The notes beneath the pieces were generated by a model. The model had not been told where the DNA came from. It was given only the letters and a program-made list of their open reading frames with translations, and did no database searches. A stretch of 64,000 nt of DNA from Eubacteriales bacterium (GTDB lineage: Bacteria; Bacillota; Clostridia; Christensenellales; Aristaeellaceae): positions 29,144-93,143 of the forward strand of contig JAQWCW010000008.1 in NCBI GenBank assembly GCA_028705775.1, read 5' to 3'. Shown piece by piece: positions 62,852-64,000 of this stretch (within the stretch, counting starts at the first letter, position 1; every line of letters starts with the position of its first letter). Made by a program: the position numbers and the translations under genes.

Positions 62852-63310
62852 CTACTCCTCGCGTTGTTCCTCTAATATGCGTTTATCGAATTCCTCGTAT
62901 AAAATGGCGGCGAAGCGTTCGATGTCCTCAATGAAATCCGGTGTGGCAATCCGGAGCGTCCTCGCCATCGCCGCGTCTTCGGATTGCTCCATCTTCTCCA
63001 TCAACCGGGCGGCATAGGCGCTGCCGGACTCGGTTAACCTGATCATCTTTTGCTTGCTGTGCGGCATAGCGGGCAATTCCAGATATCCGGCCTCCATGCA
63101 CTCCCTGACCACCGTGTTGATCGTGGTTTTCGGAATCAGCCATTCGTCGCAAATCTGCTTTTGAGAATGAACGTTTCCATCGTTCAGCGCGTATAGCAAC
63201 GCGAGCGTATTTGCGTTTATTTTCATTTTTTTGGCGACCTTGTAGTAGATGCCATCTATCCGATTGACCGCAGTAAAGATGCGTCGTACATAGATTTTGT
63301 TTTCTTCCAT
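62852..63310 (-). CDS. MarR-family transcription regulator
   Basis: 152 residues, a winged helix: NANTLALLYALNDGNVHSQ, ICDEWLIPKTTINTVVRECMEAGYLEL and the wing PHSKQKMIRLTESG. It should repress itself and the MATE gene and release DNA when bound by drug. GGGAGG precedes ATG 63310. Two palindromic operators are in its promoter. Stop TAG. Confidence 0.9.
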   Translation of the reverse strand: MEENKIYVRRIFTAVNRIDGIYYKVAKKMKINANTLALLYALNDGNVHSQKQICDEWLIPKTTINTVVRECMEAGYLELPAMPHSKQKMIRLTESGSAYAARLMEKMEQSEDAAMARTLRIATPDFIEDIERFAAILYEEFDKRILEEQREE

Positions 63311-63340
63311 TTGTTGAGCCTCCCATCCATTGCCTATTGT

Positions 63341-63387
63341 AGTACGATTGCGTACTGAATGGTACTACGATTTCGTACTCATGTCAA
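63341..63387 (-). promoter_or_regulatory. MarR promoter with two operators
   Basis: Minus strand TTGACA (63387-63382), 17 bases, TACCAT (63364-63359). Operators: AGTACGATTGCGTACT (63341-63356, perfect arms) and ACTACGATTTCGTACT (63364-63379, one mismatch). Centres are 23 bases apart; one covers the spacer, the other the start site. Confidence 0.7.
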
Positions 63388-63592
63388 TATATAAAATGTT
63401 AAACTCACCTCTGGGATAATTACCTTGCAAGCTAATATCGTTAAGATTGCGGCTAGGCATTTTTTGCATCTGTTAATCGAGTGCAAATATAGAGGTTATC
63501 CTAAAGCCATCCAATAACCTTAGATCATCTTGTATCAAATCAAGCAACGAGCGAAAGGCTGACATATAGAGCTATGGTAAACGAAATAAAAA

Positions 63593-63634
63593 CCTGCCTG
63601 TAAGGTAAGCAATCGCAGCTTATTTGCAGGCAGG
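63593..63634 (-). terminator. Terminator after the acetyltransferase remnant
   Basis: Arms CCTGCCTG (63593-63600) and CAGGCAGG (63627-63634) with an inner AAGC/GCTT-type stem; minus-strand TTTTTATTT follows. Confidence 0.75.
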
Positions 63635-63645
63635 TAAGTGTATTG

Positions 63646-63758
63646 TCAGTCTGACGGCACATCGTTTTCCGGTGTCTTGATGAGCTTTGCAGGTACGCCG
63701 CCGACCAGCGAGTTATCCGGTACATCCTTGGTCACCACCGCTCCCGCGAATGCTGACA
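63646..63758 (-). pseudogene. C-terminal remnant of a hexapeptide sugar O-acetyltransferase
   Basis: About 36 codons ending at TGA 63648-63646 read FAGAVVTKDVPDNSLVGGVP then AKLIKTPEND, the closing coil and tail of maltose/galactoside O-acetyltransferases. The ~150 residues before it are missing; sequence beyond about 63758 shows no homology. The intact terminator downstream suggests a once-functional gene cut by a rearrangement. Confidence 0.7.
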
Positions 63759-64000
63759 TATGAAAATGCACCGCTCCAAACTGCTCCCGCGCAAGTAGAC
63801 ACGAATGATACACCCGACTTTGCAAGCAGTCTGTGGGTTCATTCGTTTGTCCGCAAGGGTGTGCATACTATGCAATGTGTTTGTCAAGTAAAAAAGTGAG
63901 CGAAAGGGCTCCAAAAAGGTGAGCACCATCAGCACCACGTTGAGGGTTGTGAGCGAGACAGCGGGAGCCCCAACGCACACAATTAAGTGCGCGAACAGAG
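63759..64000. other. Right-edge sequence without a supported gene
   Basis: Open frames here (for example minus 63732-63980) lack ribosome sites and recognisable families. It may belong to whatever element truncated the acetyltransferase, but no terminal repeats or transposase are visible. Confidence 0.4.

Noticed and set aside
63732..63980. 82-codon minus-strand open frame at the right edge
   Set aside because: No ribosome site, overlaps the acetyltransferase remnant and shows no recognisable domain.

Overview
The window looks like chromosomal DNA of a spore-lineage Bacillota, probably an uncultured Clostridia-type gut or rumen bacterium. The grounds are spoIIAA/spoIIAB, a T-box leader in front of metG, AGGAGG-type ribosome binding sites, TTGACA/TATAAT promoters, a KtrAB pair, SLH-type surface protein and several maltodextrin-type ABC systems. 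The genus cannot be read from the sequence.

Layout. 1-13.2 kb (minus strand) is a signalling block: a tight operon of two free-standing HPt proteins, a BvgS-like kinase with two periplasmic binding domains, a sugar-binding lipoprotein, a hybrid kinase and the membrane part of a probable diguanylate cyclase running off the left edge; upstream of it lies a large PAS hybrid kinase gene cut by one in-frame TAG. 13.3-18.8 kb is mixed and partly decayed: a nucleoside phosphorylase, a WG-repeat protein broken by TAG and cut at its 3' end against a truncated DUF1697 gene, a flavodoxin, and a HIRAN/J-domain pair. 18.9-26.2 kb is an alpha-glucan operon (binding protein, two permeases, secreted alpha-amylase, cytoplasmic neopullulanase-type enzyme). 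26.5-29.6 kb holds tmRNA, smpB, proA and spoIIAB/spoIIAA without sigF. 29.7-42.2 kb carries housekeeping and surface genes: a P-loop kinase, tatD, metG with its T-box, an M16 peptidase fused to SLH repeats, a deacetylase, an esterase, ktrA/ktrB and an AraC regulator. 42.3-46.7 kb has a dehydrogenase/isomerase sugar pair, an HD-GYP protein with a degenerate receiver and a frameshifted GH10 xylanase. 46.9-55.1 kb has another PAS hybrid kinase and the DUF1385-prmC-prfA-ZIP-tsaC cluster. 55.3-58.5 kb is a second sugar ABC operon, 59.1-60.7 kb an exported SH3 protein, and 60.9-63.4 kb a MarR-MATE-GNAT cassette followed by an acetyltransferase remnant.

How the parts fit. The theme is sensing and using carbohydrates. 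Two sugar ABC operons share an identical 10-bp palindrome at their promoters, suggesting one LacI-family repressor, and both have a hairpin between binding-protein and permease genes. Neither operon carries its ATPase. The left-edge operon looks like a nutrient-sensing phosphorelay whose only output in view may be c-di-GMP; an HD-GYP protein elsewhere could oppose it.

The most striking whole-window signal is compositional. On reading by eye I found no GATC tetranucleotide in bases 1-61002 (chance would give about 240), while six occur between 61003 and 63526, all in or beside the MarR-MATE-GNAT cassette. This suggests strong long-term selection against GATC in the host genome and recent arrival of the cassette.
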